64,000 nucleotides of DNA from Buttiauxella ferragutiae (GCF_001654915.1 NZ_LXEQ01000003.1); one strand, 5' to 3'; counted from the stretch's first letter, positions 17,701 to 26,365 are shown. Notes: a model not told the origin generated them from the letters alone. Program-made: numbers and translations.

Positions 17701-18136
17701 GTATACCGGCAGCCAGGGTTCGCTGAATGAGTGGTATATCCAGCCTCAGGCACAGGCTATCTGGATGGGTGTTAAGGCAGACGACCACCGTGAAAGTAAC
17801 GGCACGCGCGTCAACGGTGAAGGTGACGACAATATCCAGACTCGTCTGGGTGTGCGCACTTACCTGAAAGGCCACAGCAAAGTGGATGACGGTAAAAACC
17901 GCACCTTCCAGCCGTTTGTGGAAGTTAACTGGATCCATAACACTCAGGACTTCGGCACCCGCATGGATGGCGAGAGCGTTTATCAGAGTGGCGCACGCGA
18001 TATCGGGGAAATTAAAACCGGTGTTGAGGGGCAGCTGAATAACAATCTGAATCTGTGGGGTAATGTCGGCGTTCAGGTTGGCGATAAAGGCTATAACGAC
18101 GCCGCCGCAATGGTTGGGGTGAAGTACAGCTTCTAA
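14774..18136 (+). CDS. Autotransporter (type Va secretion) with repeat-rich passenger, paralogue 1
   Basis: A 1120-aa type V autotransporter. The signal peptide is about 28 residues (ending TTTAHA). The passenger, about 29-735, is rich in Gly, Thr, Asn and Ser and should form a right-handed beta-helix. It carries GTLNIKNGG-type repeats near 120, 174 and 226 and autotransporter beta-strand repeats near 371 (TTVLTGENTYTGGTT) and 538 (SLTLTGKTGWTGD). A linker rich in Pro, Ile and Glu (about 737-785) precedes the C-terminal beta-barrel, which ends VGVKYSF with the usual terminal Phe. It is probably displayed on the cell surface for adhesion or aggregation; the target is unknown. It is a tandem paralogue of the next gene. 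Confidence 0.92.
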   Translation: MKYIYKAVSREGLGLFIAASLCTTTAHALMINKDDTFADLPENPDALYVGRNGTGSLIIKQGETVVAGQTSGGISGSVLGYDNGDSGTVDVDGGTWYDSVTSSNDPSGKGTTTVGGSGDGTLNIKNGGNMYAMFINIGQNGSGNGVVNVDGADSHLFVTADSSSGITVGTNGTGTLNITNGGKVTSNSSSSVGHGKKANGTVNVSGKGSNLTITSGGLSVGGSGTGTLNVTDGGTINSNGGAIAAASGSTGIATVSGAGSSWDLGADRTLSIGFSSKDGTEAESTGTLVVADQGRVAAGNGINVAGDGSTIYIGAEEGSAATAPGTLETPKIDLLNASNTLVFNHSDTSGNYLFSPKVSGKGTVTNLNGTTVLTGENTYTGGTTISGGTLQLGDGSTAGTLVGDVVNNSEFVINNPAETTLSGVMSGTGSMTQQGDGTTILTTQNSYTGKTIVNAGALRTDEVDSIATSNEVNINGGVFDLNGNNQLVNRLGGTGGEVQLNGATLTVNNATSADDSRYAGNIVDGTSEGSLTKTGDGSLTLTGKTGWTGDTHIDGGELVLDGSNGGAQLVSNIIAKDNTALSLRNGANLTGWIDPTDVNIDKSSGWDMTADSVVNDVNLAGTIRYIAPTTSPMTSGHTLTANNWHGQDGTLVMNTVLGDDASVTDKLLVNGNTSGNTFMQINNVGGHGAKTVEGIEVVDVKGMSDGTFTKSGRIVAGAYDYDLVQKGANWYLTSKGEKQPIVPIDPNKPIAPPIDPVDPEEPVVPIEPPAELPITPLEPSKPTTPESGQQGTPTVRPESASYTANLAAANTMFVTRLHDRLGETQYTDALTGEQKVTSLWLRQVGGHNNWKDSSGQLNTQSNRYVVQLGGDLAQWSNDGLQRLHLGAMAGYGNNSSNTHSKVTGYHSKGSVNGYSAGLYATWYENDETHQGTYVDSWAQYGWFNNDVKGQDIQGESYKSSGITASIELGYTHKLGEYTGSQGSLNEWYIQPQAQAIWMGVKADDHRESNGTRVNGEGDDNIQTRLGVRTYLKGHSKVDDGKNRTFQPFVEVNWIHNTQDFGTRMDGESVYQSGARDIGEIKTGVEGQLNNNLNLWGNVGVQVGDKGYNDAAAMVGVKYSF

Positions 18137-18982
18137 ATTGGGGCTTGTTTGGTCGGGTGTCGGCTATGCCTGCCCCGACCTACAAAACCATCATTCCTCA
18201 GGTGGATTAGCGTAAGCGACATCCACCTTATTAAAATACCCCCCATTTATTCGACAAAATAAAAAATGACATTAATAGATTTTAACTATCTCACTAATAG
18301 GTTTTATTTCGCCAAATCAAAACCACTACAAACACATGGTTATTAATAGAGAAAACAACATAGGAAGATCATGAGCGTTCACGATGTATATAGAATGCTG
18401 CCCACCACAAAATGTTTATAGAAAATGCATTTCTCATCATATTTTTATTATGCTGTTCATTACTCACGCACAGTTAAATCCTGCTACCTATTACGTCAAC
18501 CATTTGGCCATAATGGGAGCGTAATATTTATCAAATTAATTATTATCAGACACACCTTTTAAACTTAAGATTTATTAAATTGCATAGTTACCCCCTCACT
18601 TAACCTATCAAAATAAAAATACATTAATTTCAATATGTTAAACAAAAAACCCCATCAAAAAACAAAACTAAATTCTGATGTAAACCTATTCACATAAGAT
18701 CATTTAAAGCGATCAAAACTTAACCTATTTTCTTATGCCAATATAAAAATATTAACCTTCACACTTATTATTAGTAAGGCGATTTATATTCCGCCACATT
18801 TTTAAAAATGATACATTACAGAATAACAACCGTATCTAAAGTAGATAAATCACATCTAAGCAAATCAATAAAACCCATTTCATCACAACCATGCAGAGGG
18901 TTTATTGCAGCCAATAAATAACAGACAATAACAACCTTTATATCACGATCGTAAGAACCATAATTCCTGAGACAACATACGT
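18137..18982. other. AT-rich intergenic region between the two autotransporters
   Basis: About 845 bases with no supportable gene. The first 90 bases hold degenerate dispersed repeats (GTCGGGTGTCGG to CCCCGACCTAC, then GGTGGATTAGCG to GACATCCACC) that may end transcription of the first autotransporter. The rest is strongly AT-rich, like the leader of gene 1, though the two leaders are not obviously alike beyond the last few dozen bases. Confidence 0.6.
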
Positions 18983-21900
18983 ATGAAATATATTTATAAA
19001 GCAGTATCCCGCGAAGGGCTGGGTTTAATTATTGTTGCTTCGCTGTGTAGCACCGCAGCACACGCAGTCACCGTCAATGGCACGAAAACTGTTGCCGACC
19101 TTCCGGCAAATCCGGATGCATTATATGTAGGCGAAAGCGGTACAGGTTCTCTGCTGATTAAACAAGGCGAGACAGTTGTCGCAGGGCAAGACACGGGCGG
19201 TGATACTGGTTCCGTCCTCGGCTATAGCAGAGGTGATAGCGGAACAGTAACGGTCAATGGTGGCACCTGGTACGATAGTGTGACTTCCGCCAATGCCCCG
19301 TCAGGCCGCGGAACCACCGCAGTAGGTGGCGGAGGCGTAGGTACACTGAATATTAATAATGGTGGCAAAATGTACACCATGTTTATTAATGTCGGGCAAA
19401 ACAGAGGGGGTACAGGTGTCGTTAATGTCGATGGTGCCAATTCCCATATATTTGCGACTGCCGACTCAGGTTCCGGGATCACCGTCGGAACCAGTGGCAC
19501 AGGGACAGTAAACATTACTAACGGAGGTAAAATCACTTCCACCTCCGGGACTTCTATTGGTTACAACGCTGACTCTAACGGTACAGTGAACATCAGCGGC
19601 AGCGGTTCAAACTGGACGGTTACCGATGGCCCAATGCGCGTGGGAGCCAGCGGTGTGGGTACGTTAAATATCTCGGCTGATGGTTCATTGAACAGCGATG
19701 GCGGGGAAATTGCCTCAGGGAGCGGATCTTTCGGTACCGCTTCCATAAGCGGCCCTGGCTCAACATGGAACGTCGGAACAAACAACACACTCTCGATTGG
19801 TTTTACATCTACCGATGCCAGTGTGACACAAAGCACGGGCACGTTGATTGTTGAAAACCAAGGTAAAATGGTTGCCGAAGGCGGCATCAACGTGGCTGGC
19901 GACGGAAGTAAGATCTACGTCGGTGCGAAGGAAGGTTCAACAGCGACTGCGCCAGGCACACTGGAAACACCAACAATTGATTTGCGCAATGCCAACAATG
20001 CGCTGGTGTTTAATCATTCTGACACTTCAGGAAATTACCTGTTCTCACCGGTCGTGTCAGGCAATGGCTCAGTGACCAACTTAAACGGCACAACCGTGCT
20101 GACTGGCGCGAATACCTACACCGGTGGCACCACCATCAGCGGCGGCACTCTGCAACTGGGTAATGGCACTACGGCGGGGTCACTGGTTGGTGATGTCCTC
20201 AACAACAGCGAATTTGTCATCAATAACCCAGCGGAAACCACACTGTCTGGTGTGATTTCCGGCACAGGTTCGATGACTCAACAAGGTGCTGGCACCACCA
20301 TTTTAACCGCCCAAAATACCTACACCGGCAAAACTATCGTCAATGCAGGCTCTCTGCGTACTGATGTAGTTAATAGCATTGCTACCAGCAATGAAGTCAA
20401 CGTCAATGGCGGTGTGCTTGATCTGAACGGCAATAACCAACTGGTGAATCGCCTTGGCGGCACCGGTGGCCAGGTTCAGCTTAACGGCGCAACGCTGACA
20501 ACCCATAACGCGACGACCGCGGACAATTCCACCTACGCCGGTGACATTGTCGATGGCACCTCAAAAGGCAGCCTGACCAAAACCGGTGACGGTTCCCTGA
20601 CGCTGACCGGTAAAACAGGCTGGACAGGTGACACCCATATCGATGGCGGCGAGTTAGTGCTTGATGGCAGCAACGGCGGCGCACAGCTAGTCAGTAATAT
20701 CATCGCCAAAGACAACACTGCGCTTTCTCTGCGTAACGGTGCAAATCTGACCGGCTGGATTGACCCAACCGACGTCAACATCGATAAATCCAGTAGCTGG
20801 GATATGACTGCGGATTCCGTAGTCGACGATGTTAACCTCGCCGGGACTATCCGTTATGCCGCGCCAACGACCTCGCCAATGACAAGCGGGCACACCCTGA
20901 CCGCCAATAACTGGAATGGCCAGGACGGTACTCTGGTGATGAACACTGTTTTGGGTGATGACGCTTCCGTAACCGACAAACTGCTGGTCAACGGTAATAC
21001 CAGCGGCAACACTTTTATGCAGATCAACAATGTCGGTGGGCACGGAGCGAAGACGGTTGAAGGCATCGAAGTTGTTGATGTCAAAGGCCAGTCTGACGGT
21101 ACCTTCACCAAATCAGGGCGTATTGTTGCCGGCGCGTATGATTACAGCCTGGTGAAAAAAGGCGCTAACTGGTATCTGACAAGTCTGGATACCACACCGC
21201 CAACCGAGCCTGCGCCGGGTGTGCCACCAGCACAACCGCCACTGACTTCACCTGACCGGTCAGCACCAGCACCAACGCCAACACCAACGCCGTCAGAATC
21301 AGGTCAGCAAGGCACACCGACTGTTCGCCCGGAATCAGCCAGCTATACCGCTAACCTGGCGGCAGCTAACACCATGTTTGTGACCCGACTGCATGACCGT
21401 TTAGGGGAAACTCAATATACCGATGCGCTGACCGGCGAGCAGAAAGTCACCAGCCTGTGGTTACGTCAGGTTGGCGGGCATAACAACTGGAGAGACAGCA
21501 GCGGTCAGCTCAAAACCCAAAGCAACCGTTACGTGGTGCAACTGGGCGGCGATCTGGCACAGTGGAGCGGCGACGGCCTGCAACGTCTGCACCTTGGGGC
21601 GATGGGCGGTTACGGCAACAACAGCAGCAACAGCCACTCCAGTGTTACCGGTTATCATTCCAAAGGTTCTGTGGATGGTTACAGCGCCGGGCTTTACGCC
21701 ACCTGGTATGAAAATGACGAAACACATCAGGGTACTTATGTGGATAGCTGGGCGCAGTACGGCTGGTTCAACAACGATGTGAAAGGCCAGGATATTCAGG
21801 GCGAGTCCTACAAATCAAGCGGTATCACCGCTTCCATTGAGCTGGGTTACACCCACAAACTGGGCGAGTACACCGGCAGCCAGGGTTCGCTGAATGAGTG

Positions 21901-22303
21901 GTATATCCAGCCTCAGGCACAGGCTATCTGGATGGGTGTTAAGGCAGACGACCACCGTGAAAGTAACGGCACACGCATCAACGGTGAAGGTGACGACAAT
22001 ATCCAGACTCGTCTGGGTGTGCGCACTTACCTGAAAGGCCACAGCAAAGTGGATGACGGTAAAAACCGCACCTTCCAGCCGTTTGTGGAAGTTAACTGGA
22101 TCCATAACACTCAGGACTTCGGCACCCGCATGGATGGCGAGAGCGTTTATCAGAGTGGCGCACGCGATATCGGGGAAATTAAAACCGGTGTTGAGGGCCA
22201 GCTGAATAACAATCTGAATCTGTGGGGTAATGTCGGCGTTCAGGTCGGCGATAAAGGCTATAACGACGCCGCCGCTATGGTTGGGGTGAAGTACAGCTTC
22301 TAA
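18983..22303 (+). CDS. Autotransporter with repeat-rich passenger, paralogue 2
   Basis: A 1106-aa autotransporter collinear with the preceding gene. The signal peptide (MKYIYKAVSREGLGL...STAAHA) and the first 16 residues are almost the same. The first half of the passenger differs at many positions. From about residue 530 (SLTKTGDGSLTLTGKTGWTG) the two proteins are nearly identical to the C-terminal Phe. The exception is the Pro-rich linker (about 733-772), which is shorter, composed of Pro, Ala and Thr instead of Pro, Ile and Glu, and includes APTPTPTPTPS. The function is the same type as paralogue 1: a surface-displayed beta-helix of unknown ligand. A strong terminator follows. Confidence 0.92.
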   Translation: MKYIYKAVSREGLGLIIVASLCSTAAHAVTVNGTKTVADLPANPDALYVGESGTGSLLIKQGETVVAGQDTGGDTGSVLGYSRGDSGTVTVNGGTWYDSVTSANAPSGRGTTAVGGGGVGTLNINNGGKMYTMFINVGQNRGGTGVVNVDGANSHIFATADSGSGITVGTSGTGTVNITNGGKITSTSGTSIGYNADSNGTVNISGSGSNWTVTDGPMRVGASGVGTLNISADGSLNSDGGEIASGSGSFGTASISGPGSTWNVGTNNTLSIGFTSTDASVTQSTGTLIVENQGKMVAEGGINVAGDGSKIYVGAKEGSTATAPGTLETPTIDLRNANNALVFNHSDTSGNYLFSPVVSGNGSVTNLNGTTVLTGANTYTGGTTISGGTLQLGNGTTAGSLVGDVLNNSEFVINNPAETTLSGVISGTGSMTQQGAGTTILTAQNTYTGKTIVNAGSLRTDVVNSIATSNEVNVNGGVLDLNGNNQLVNRLGGTGGQVQLNGATLTTHNATTADNSTYAGDIVDGTSKGSLTKTGDGSLTLTGKTGWTGDTHIDGGELVLDGSNGGAQLVSNIIAKDNTALSLRNGANLTGWIDPTDVNIDKSSSWDMTADSVVDDVNLAGTIRYAAPTTSPMTSGHTLTANNWNGQDGTLVMNTVLGDDASVTDKLLVNGNTSGNTFMQINNVGGHGAKTVEGIEVVDVKGQSDGTFTKSGRIVAGAYDYSLVKKGANWYLTSLDTTPPTEPAPGVPPAQPPLTSPDRSAPAPTPTPTPSESGQQGTPTVRPESASYTANLAAANTMFVTRLHDRLGETQYTDALTGEQKVTSLWLRQVGGHNNWRDSSGQLKTQSNRYVVQLGGDLAQWSGDGLQRLHLGAMGGYGNNSSNSHSSVTGYHSKGSVDGYSAGLYATWYENDETHQGTYVDSWAQYGWFNNDVKGQDIQGESYKSSGITASIELGYTHKLGEYTGSQGSLNEWYIQPQAQAIWMGVKADDHRESNGTRINGEGDDNIQTRLGVRTYLKGHSKVDDGKNRTFQPFVEVNWIHNTQDFGTRMDGESVYQSGARDIGEIKTGVEGQLNNNLNLWGNVGVQVGDKGYNDAAAMVGVKYSF

Positions 22304-22313
22304 ATTAAATTTT

Positions 22314-22341
22314 GAGCGGGGTTTCCCCCGCTCATTTTTTT
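22314..22341. terminator. Rho-independent terminator after autotransporter 2
   Basis: GAGCGGGG pairs with CCCCGCTC across a four-base loop, followed by a run of seven T. The T run favours rightward termination. It also separates the autotransporter from the convergent dctM gene, two bases away. Confidence 0.9.
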
Positions 22342-22342
22342 A

Positions 22343-23650
22343 TTATTTTACCAGACCCATACTCTGTGGCAGCGCCATAGAGATAGCCGGTAAATACGTC
22401 ACCATCATCAGAACAATCGCAATCACCGCGAAGAACGGCAGCAACGGTTTAATCACGCGCTCAATCTTAATATCCCCGACTTTACAGCCGGTAAATAAGA
22501 TTGGCCCTACCGGTGGTGTAATCGTGCCGAGCGACAAGTTAAACACCATCATGATACCGAACTGCACCGGGTCCATCCCAAACTGCATGCAGATTGGCAG
22601 GAAGATTGGGGTGAAGATTAATACCGCAGGCGTTGGGTCCATAAAGGTACCCACCAGCAGCAATACCACATTCATAATCAGCAGAATAACAACAAAGCTG
22701 TCAGTCGCAGAAAGCAGGCCGGAAGCAATCAGCGCAGGGATTTTGGTAAACGCCATCACCCACGACATGATAGAAGACGCCGCCAGCATGAAAATAACAA
22801 TCGCGGTCATTTTCGCGGTCGCGAGGAATATCTGCGGCAAATCGTCCAGTTTGATGTTGCGATAAATAATGCCGAGCACCAGCGAATAAACCACCGCAAT
22901 TGCCGACGCTTCAGTCGCGGTAAATACGCCGCCCAGAATGCCGCCGATCACCACAACAATCATCATCAGGCTTGGAATCGCATCAAACAGAATACGCAGC
23001 GTCTGGCCTTTGTCAGCTGAACGGTCAGCCACATAACCGCGACGTTTAGCGATTATCCCGGCGACAATCATCACGCCTAAGCCCCAGAGAATACCCGGCA
23101 CGTAACCGGCCATAAACAGCGCAGAAATTGATACGCTACCCGCAACCGTTGCGTAAACAATCAGTGAGTTGCTTGGCGGGATCAGCATACCGGTTGGTGC
23201 AGAAGCGATATTCACCGCGGCACTAAACGCGGGATCGTAGTTCTCTTTTTTCTGAATCGGCGACATGATGCCGCCCACTGCCGCCGCCGAGGCCACGCCA
23301 GAACCGCTGATGGAACCAAACAGCATGTTGGCGACCACGTTGGTTTGTGCCAGAGGGCCAGGCAGGAAATTACTGACCATTTTTGCGCAGTTAATTAAAC
23401 GAATGGCTATCCCGCCATTGTTCATTAAATTCCCCGCCAATATAAAGAAAGGAATGGCTAATAAGGCAAAGGAGTCGAGACCAACAAAAACACGCTGAGC
23501 AGAAGTTAATATCGCACCATCGAACGGCAGAATAAGTAACATCGCTGCAAAAGAAGAAATGCCGATACTGATACTAATTGGCGCACCCGCCATCAGCAAA
23601 ATTAACACACCGCTAAACATTACTAGCGCAACAACAATCGCAATATCCAT
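22343..23650 (-). CDS. dctM: TRAP transporter large permease DctM, system 1
   Basis: The 435-aa large membrane subunit of a tripartite ATP-independent periplasmic transporter, with about 12 membrane segments. It carries out Na+ or H+ coupled uptake. Typical stretches are FFILAGNLMNNGGIAIRLINCAKM, GSISGSGVASAAAVGGIMSPIQKKENYDPAFSAAVNIASAPTGMLIPPSN and NLSLGTITPPVGPILFTGCKVGDI. It is last in the leftward operon dctP-dctQ-dctM, 12 bases after dctQ. It is clearly a paralogue of the second dctM at 54.5 kb but not a recent copy. The substrate is unknown. Confidence 0.95.
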   Translation of the reverse strand: MDIAIVVALVMFSGVLILLMAGAPISISIGISSFAAMLLILPFDGAILTSAQRVFVGLDSFALLAIPFFILAGNLMNNGGIAIRLINCAKMVSNFLPGPLAQTNVVANMLFGSISGSGVASAAAVGGIMSPIQKKENYDPAFSAAVNIASAPTGMLIPPSNSLIVYATVAGSVSISALFMAGYVPGILWGLGVMIVAGIIAKRRGYVADRSADKGQTLRILFDAIPSLMMIVVVIGGILGGVFTATEASAIAVVYSLVLGIIYRNIKLDDLPQIFLATAKMTAIVIFMLAASSIMSWVMAFTKIPALIASGLLSATDSFVVILLIMNVVLLLVGTFMDPTPAVLIFTPIFLPICMQFGMDPVQFGIMMVFNLSLGTITPPVGPILFTGCKVGDIKIERVIKPLLPFFAVIAIVLMMVTYLPAISMALPQSMGLVK

Positions 23651-23662
23651 GTCGACACCTAA

Positions 23663-24196
23663 TCAATCTTGTTTCGAAGAGAACTTTCTGAACAGCCCAT
23701 ATTGGTTATACAGGCAATAGAACAGCGTCAATGCGCCGCTTAGCGGGATCGCAATGTAGATAATGCCGATAGGAATTTGTAAGGCGGAATCAAGCTGTGC
23801 CATCTGGCGGTTCATACCGATATACCCACCAATAGTCAGCACCAGCAATGCAAATACAGAAGTGGCAAGCTCACCCAATATTTCCAGTGAAAGGCGGAAT
23901 TTACGCGGCATTTTGTCGCGCATAAAAGTAATCGCCATATGCTCGCGCAGGCCAAAAACATAAGCCCCACCAATCAGTACCAGCCAGATAAACAAATAAC
24001 GCGCCAGCACTTCGCTAACCGCACTCGGGCTATTAAATAAATAACGGGAGGCCACCTGCCAGGTCACCAGCAAGGTCATTAAACCGACAATCAGAATACA
24101 CAGTGAGGACGCAACTTTATCAACGGCCTGTTTTACTCGCGTCAGCTGCGAATAAAAACCAGATGTGGACATGGGGGCGGGTTGAGCAACTTTCAT
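23663..24196 (-). CDS. dctQ: TRAP transporter small permease DctQ, system 1
   Basis: The 177-aa small membrane subunit with four membrane segments; it docks to DctM. I start it at the ATG of MKVAQPAPMSTSGFYSQ because GGAG precedes it; the nine codons upstream would begin inside a hairpin. The DctQ pattern includes WQVASRYLFNSPSAVSEVLARYLFIWLVLIGGAYVFGLREHMAITF. It lies between dctP and dctM. Confidence 0.92.
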   Translation of the reverse strand: MKVAQPAPMSTSGFYSQLTRVKQAVDKVASSLCILIVGLMTLLVTWQVASRYLFNSPSAVSEVLARYLFIWLVLIGGAYVFGLREHMAITFMRDKMPRKFRLSLEILGELATSVFALLVLTIGGYIGMNRQMAQLDSALQIPIGIIYIAIPLSGALTLFYCLYNQYGLFRKFSSKQD

Positions 24197-24207
24197 TTTA
24201 ATCTCCA

Positions 24208-24229
24208 AGGGGGATGAAAACATCCCCCT
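24208..24229. promoter_or_regulatory. Intergenic hairpin between dctP and dctQ, system 1
   Basis: A perfect inverted repeat: AGGGGGATG, a loop of four A, then CATCCCCCT. It lies in the 68-base gap between dctP and dctQ. Such hairpins stabilise upstream mRNA or reduce read-through, giving more binding protein than permease. No T run follows in the direction of transcription. Confidence 0.75.
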
Positions 24230-24264
24230 AAACTTCTCTACTCAAGCGACTTCAGGATGGGTAA

Positions 24265-25278
24265 TTACTTGGCCAGCTCACGAATTTTTTCGTACAACGC
24301 TTTTTGTTCAGGCGTGGTTAACATCGCAGATTGCAGTGGCTTGCAGCTTTCCTGGAAAGGCTTGATATCCACTTCGGTAAAGGTTGCACCCTTATCTTTT
24401 GCAGTTTGACGCGCGCCATCAAGGGCTTTATCCCACAGCTCAAATTGAGTCACTGTGCTCTCTTTGGCTAATTTGCGGAACAGTTCGCGGTCGGCTTCAT
24501 CCATTTTGGCGAGGAAGCTTTCGTTAGCCACTAACAAGTCAGCCACCATCACGTGACGCGTGTTTGAGAAGTAAGGTGCCACTTCGTATTGTTTGAGGTC
24601 AGCGTAAGTAATTTCGTTGTTCTCAGCACCGTCCAGCACGCCCTGTTGGATGGCGGAGTACACTTCACCCTGCCCCATTGGTACGCCTGTGCCGCCCATG
24701 CAACTCAGCATTTTGATCATCGTGTCAGACTGCATCACACGGATTTTCTTGCCCTTCATATCGGCCGGGCTGGTGACTGCGGCACCTTTGGTATAAACGC
24801 TACGTGCGCCCGCGGTATACGCGGTGACCACTTCAAAGCCGGTTCCTTTGGTGGAAGCAAACAGGCTGTCGAGCACACCAGAAGTAAACACTTTGCGCTG
24901 GTGTTCAGGGTTGTCGTAGACGTATGGCATCGCCAGAACAGAGAAGTTTTTATTGAAGTTTTCGACCAGTGGGTTCGCCACTACGGCCAACTGAATTGCA
25001 CCGGACTGCACCAGTTCCAGTGATGCACGCTGGTCGCCTAACAGTTCATTCGGGTGGATTTCGAGTTTGTAACGGCCTTTAGTTTCAGATTCCAGCTTTT
25101 CGCTGAAAGAGACTAATGCTTTGTATTGTGGGTTATTTTCGGATTGGTTGAACGCAGTTTTCAGCGTTACGGTGCCTGTTGGGGCAGCGTCATCGCCACA
25201 TCCGCTCAGCAAAATCGTGGCCGCGACAGCGGTAGCAACTAGCGAAATTTTTGGCAAAACATGTTTCAAATGCAGCAT
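24265..25278 (-). CDS. dctP: TRAP transporter substrate-binding protein DctP, system 1, predicted lipoprotein
   Basis: A 337-aa DctP-family binding protein, the extracytoplasmic receptor of the TRAP system. The export signal ends in a lipobox, LLSGC, so Cys27 should be lipidated; the next residue is Gly, not the inner-membrane retention residue Asp. Most enterobacterial DctP proteins are soluble. Family features are LKTAFNQSENNPQYKAL, ELLGDQRASLELVQSGAIQLAVV, DMKGKKIRVMQSDTMIKML (with the carboxylate-binding Arg of KIRVM) and GEVYSAIQQGVLDGAENNEI. An organic-acid or uronate substrate is likely. No regulator gene is adjacent. Confidence 0.92.
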   Translation of the reverse strand: MLHLKHVLPKISLVATAVAATILLSGCGDDAAPTGTVTLKTAFNQSENNPQYKALVSFSEKLESETKGRYKLEIHPNELLGDQRASLELVQSGAIQLAVVANPLVENFNKNFSVLAMPYVYDNPEHQRKVFTSGVLDSLFASTKGTGFEVVTAYTAGARSVYTKGAAVTSPADMKGKKIRVMQSDTMIKMLSCMGGTGVPMGQGEVYSAIQQGVLDGAENNEITYADLKQYEVAPYFSNTRHVMVADLLVANESFLAKMDEADRELFRKLAKESTVTQFELWDKALDGARQTAKDKGATFTEVDIKPFQESCKPLQSAMLTTPEQKALYEKIRELAK

Positions 25279-25691
25279 CCCTAAGACTCCCTAATATCCA
25301 TAGTTTCGATGTGGAACTAATTCGATTCGGAAGTATTTACTCACTGAAAGCCGATAAAATGAAACATTATTTCACTCAAAAAGAAATTTCGATTCATTTT
25401 GTAATTAAGATCTCAAAACCACACCGCCTGAAGATCAAAAAACACACAGTCTTTGTGTCAAAAAACAACAAATGGGTTATGAACCAGTGAAGAAAATGTG
25501 GTTTCAGGACACTTTATCGGAAACTTTTAAGGGGGAGGCATTCAGGCAATCAATGAAAAATGGTGATTGCGAGACATGCCGCAGAGTGAAGTTATGACGG
25601 TGGGCGGAGGGAGGAAAGTTTGTAAAATGGTTACGACTGTTTGAGGCGAACGGTTTCAGGTGATGACTTTGCCGTAGTTGAATAAGTCCGA

Positions 25692-25705
25692 ATTGTAGCT
25701 ACAAT
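25692..25705. promoter_or_regulatory. Perfect palindrome, probable antitoxin autoregulatory operator
   Basis: ATTGTAGCTACAAT is a perfect 14-base palindrome whose last base is 27 bases before the antitoxin ATG. Ribbon-helix-helix antitoxins bind such operators to repress their own operon. Its position would overlap the promoter -10 region. The strong AAAGGAGG ribosome binding site lies just downstream. Confidence 0.7.
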
Positions 25706-25732
25706 GAAGCCACTCAAACAAAGGAGGCAATA

Positions 25733-26050
25733 ATGGACTCAGTCATTCGTACTCGCATCGACAGCCAGACAAAACAAAAAGCCACCGAAATCCTCGAAAG
25801 TTGTGGTCTGACAATGAGCACCGCACTGCGGCTTTTTGTCGAACAAGTGGTGATTAATGAAGGCCTGCCATTCGACATTAATCGTAAACCCAGTCCTCGC
25901 CTGATTCAGGCCATGCGCGAAACGCAAGAGATCCTTCAAAACGGCAAAAGTCGATTTTCCGATGTAAACGAGCAAATGGACGCACTGAATAATGGCCAGC
26001 AACAAACGGGTGAAGCTGCCGTATCAGACAAAACACACAAAATCATTTAG
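25733..26050 (+). CDS. RelB/DinJ-family antitoxin
   Basis: A 105-aa antitoxin. The N-terminal part (SVIRTRIDSQTKQKATEILESCGLTMSTALRLFVEQVVINEGLPFDI) is a ribbon-helix-helix DNA-binding domain with the short strand and two helices of RelB/DinJ proteins. The C-terminal half should wrap around and neutralise the toxin. A strong Shine-Dalgarno (AAAGGAGG) gives high synthesis. The 3' end overlaps the toxin gene by 59 bases, which is usual for the co-translated pair. Probable autorepression through the palindrome at 25692. Confidence 0.88.
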   Translation: MDSVIRTRIDSQTKQKATEILESCGLTMSTALRLFVEQVVINEGLPFDINRKPSPRLIQAMRETQEILQNGKSRFSDVNEQMDALNNGQQQTGEAAVSDKTHKII

Positions 26051-26297
26051 CAAAGCCTGGGAGCGTTACAACCAAGCTGGCCGCCATGACATGAACGCTG
26101 TTTCAGCGGCAATGTGGCTTATTGCTTCACGTAATCCTTTACCGGCTTATTACTTCGACCATGCTCTAACGGGGGAATATAGCGGGTACAGAGAACTGCA
26201 TATTGGGGGTGATTATTTACTGGTGTATTACGTTGATGAAGCCAGCAGAACTGTTGCCTTTTCTGATTTAGGCACCCATGCCGAACTGTTTGAATGA
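25992..26297 (+). CDS. YafQ-type RelE/ParE-superfamily mRNA-interferase toxin
   Basis: A 101-aa toxin of the YafQ type. The features fit: YYFDHALTGEYSGYRELHIGGDYLLVYYVDEASRTVAFSDLGTHAELF corresponds to the C-terminal half of E. coli YafQ as I recall it, including the conserved DH, GYRE(D)-H and GTHAELF. YafQ cuts mRNA on the ribosome, using His and Asp residues that are present here. The start may be the ATG at 25992 or the GTG at 26010 (KLPYQTKHTK); the ATG lacks a strong ribosome binding site, consistent with coupling to the antitoxin. Confidence 0.87.
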   Translation: MASNKRVKLPYQTKHTKSFSKAWERYNQAGRHDMNAVSAAMWLIASRNPLPAYYFDHALTGEYSGYRELHIGGDYLLVYYVDEASRTVAFSDLGTHAELFE

Positions 26298-26365
26298 GTG
26301 ATTAGCAAGCTGCTGTTATTTCCCCTCTCCCCAAAATCAGAAAGAGGGGTTCAACGCATGGCGGG

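Noticed and set aside
14774..22303. Tandem repeats inside the autotransporters as a CRISPR array
   Set aside because: The repeats are degenerate and coding, follow the beta-helix period and lie in one open frame without spacers.
22343..25278. The two TRAP operons as a recent duplication
   Set aside because: Their DctM, DctQ and DctP products are clearly distinct and the flanking genes differ.
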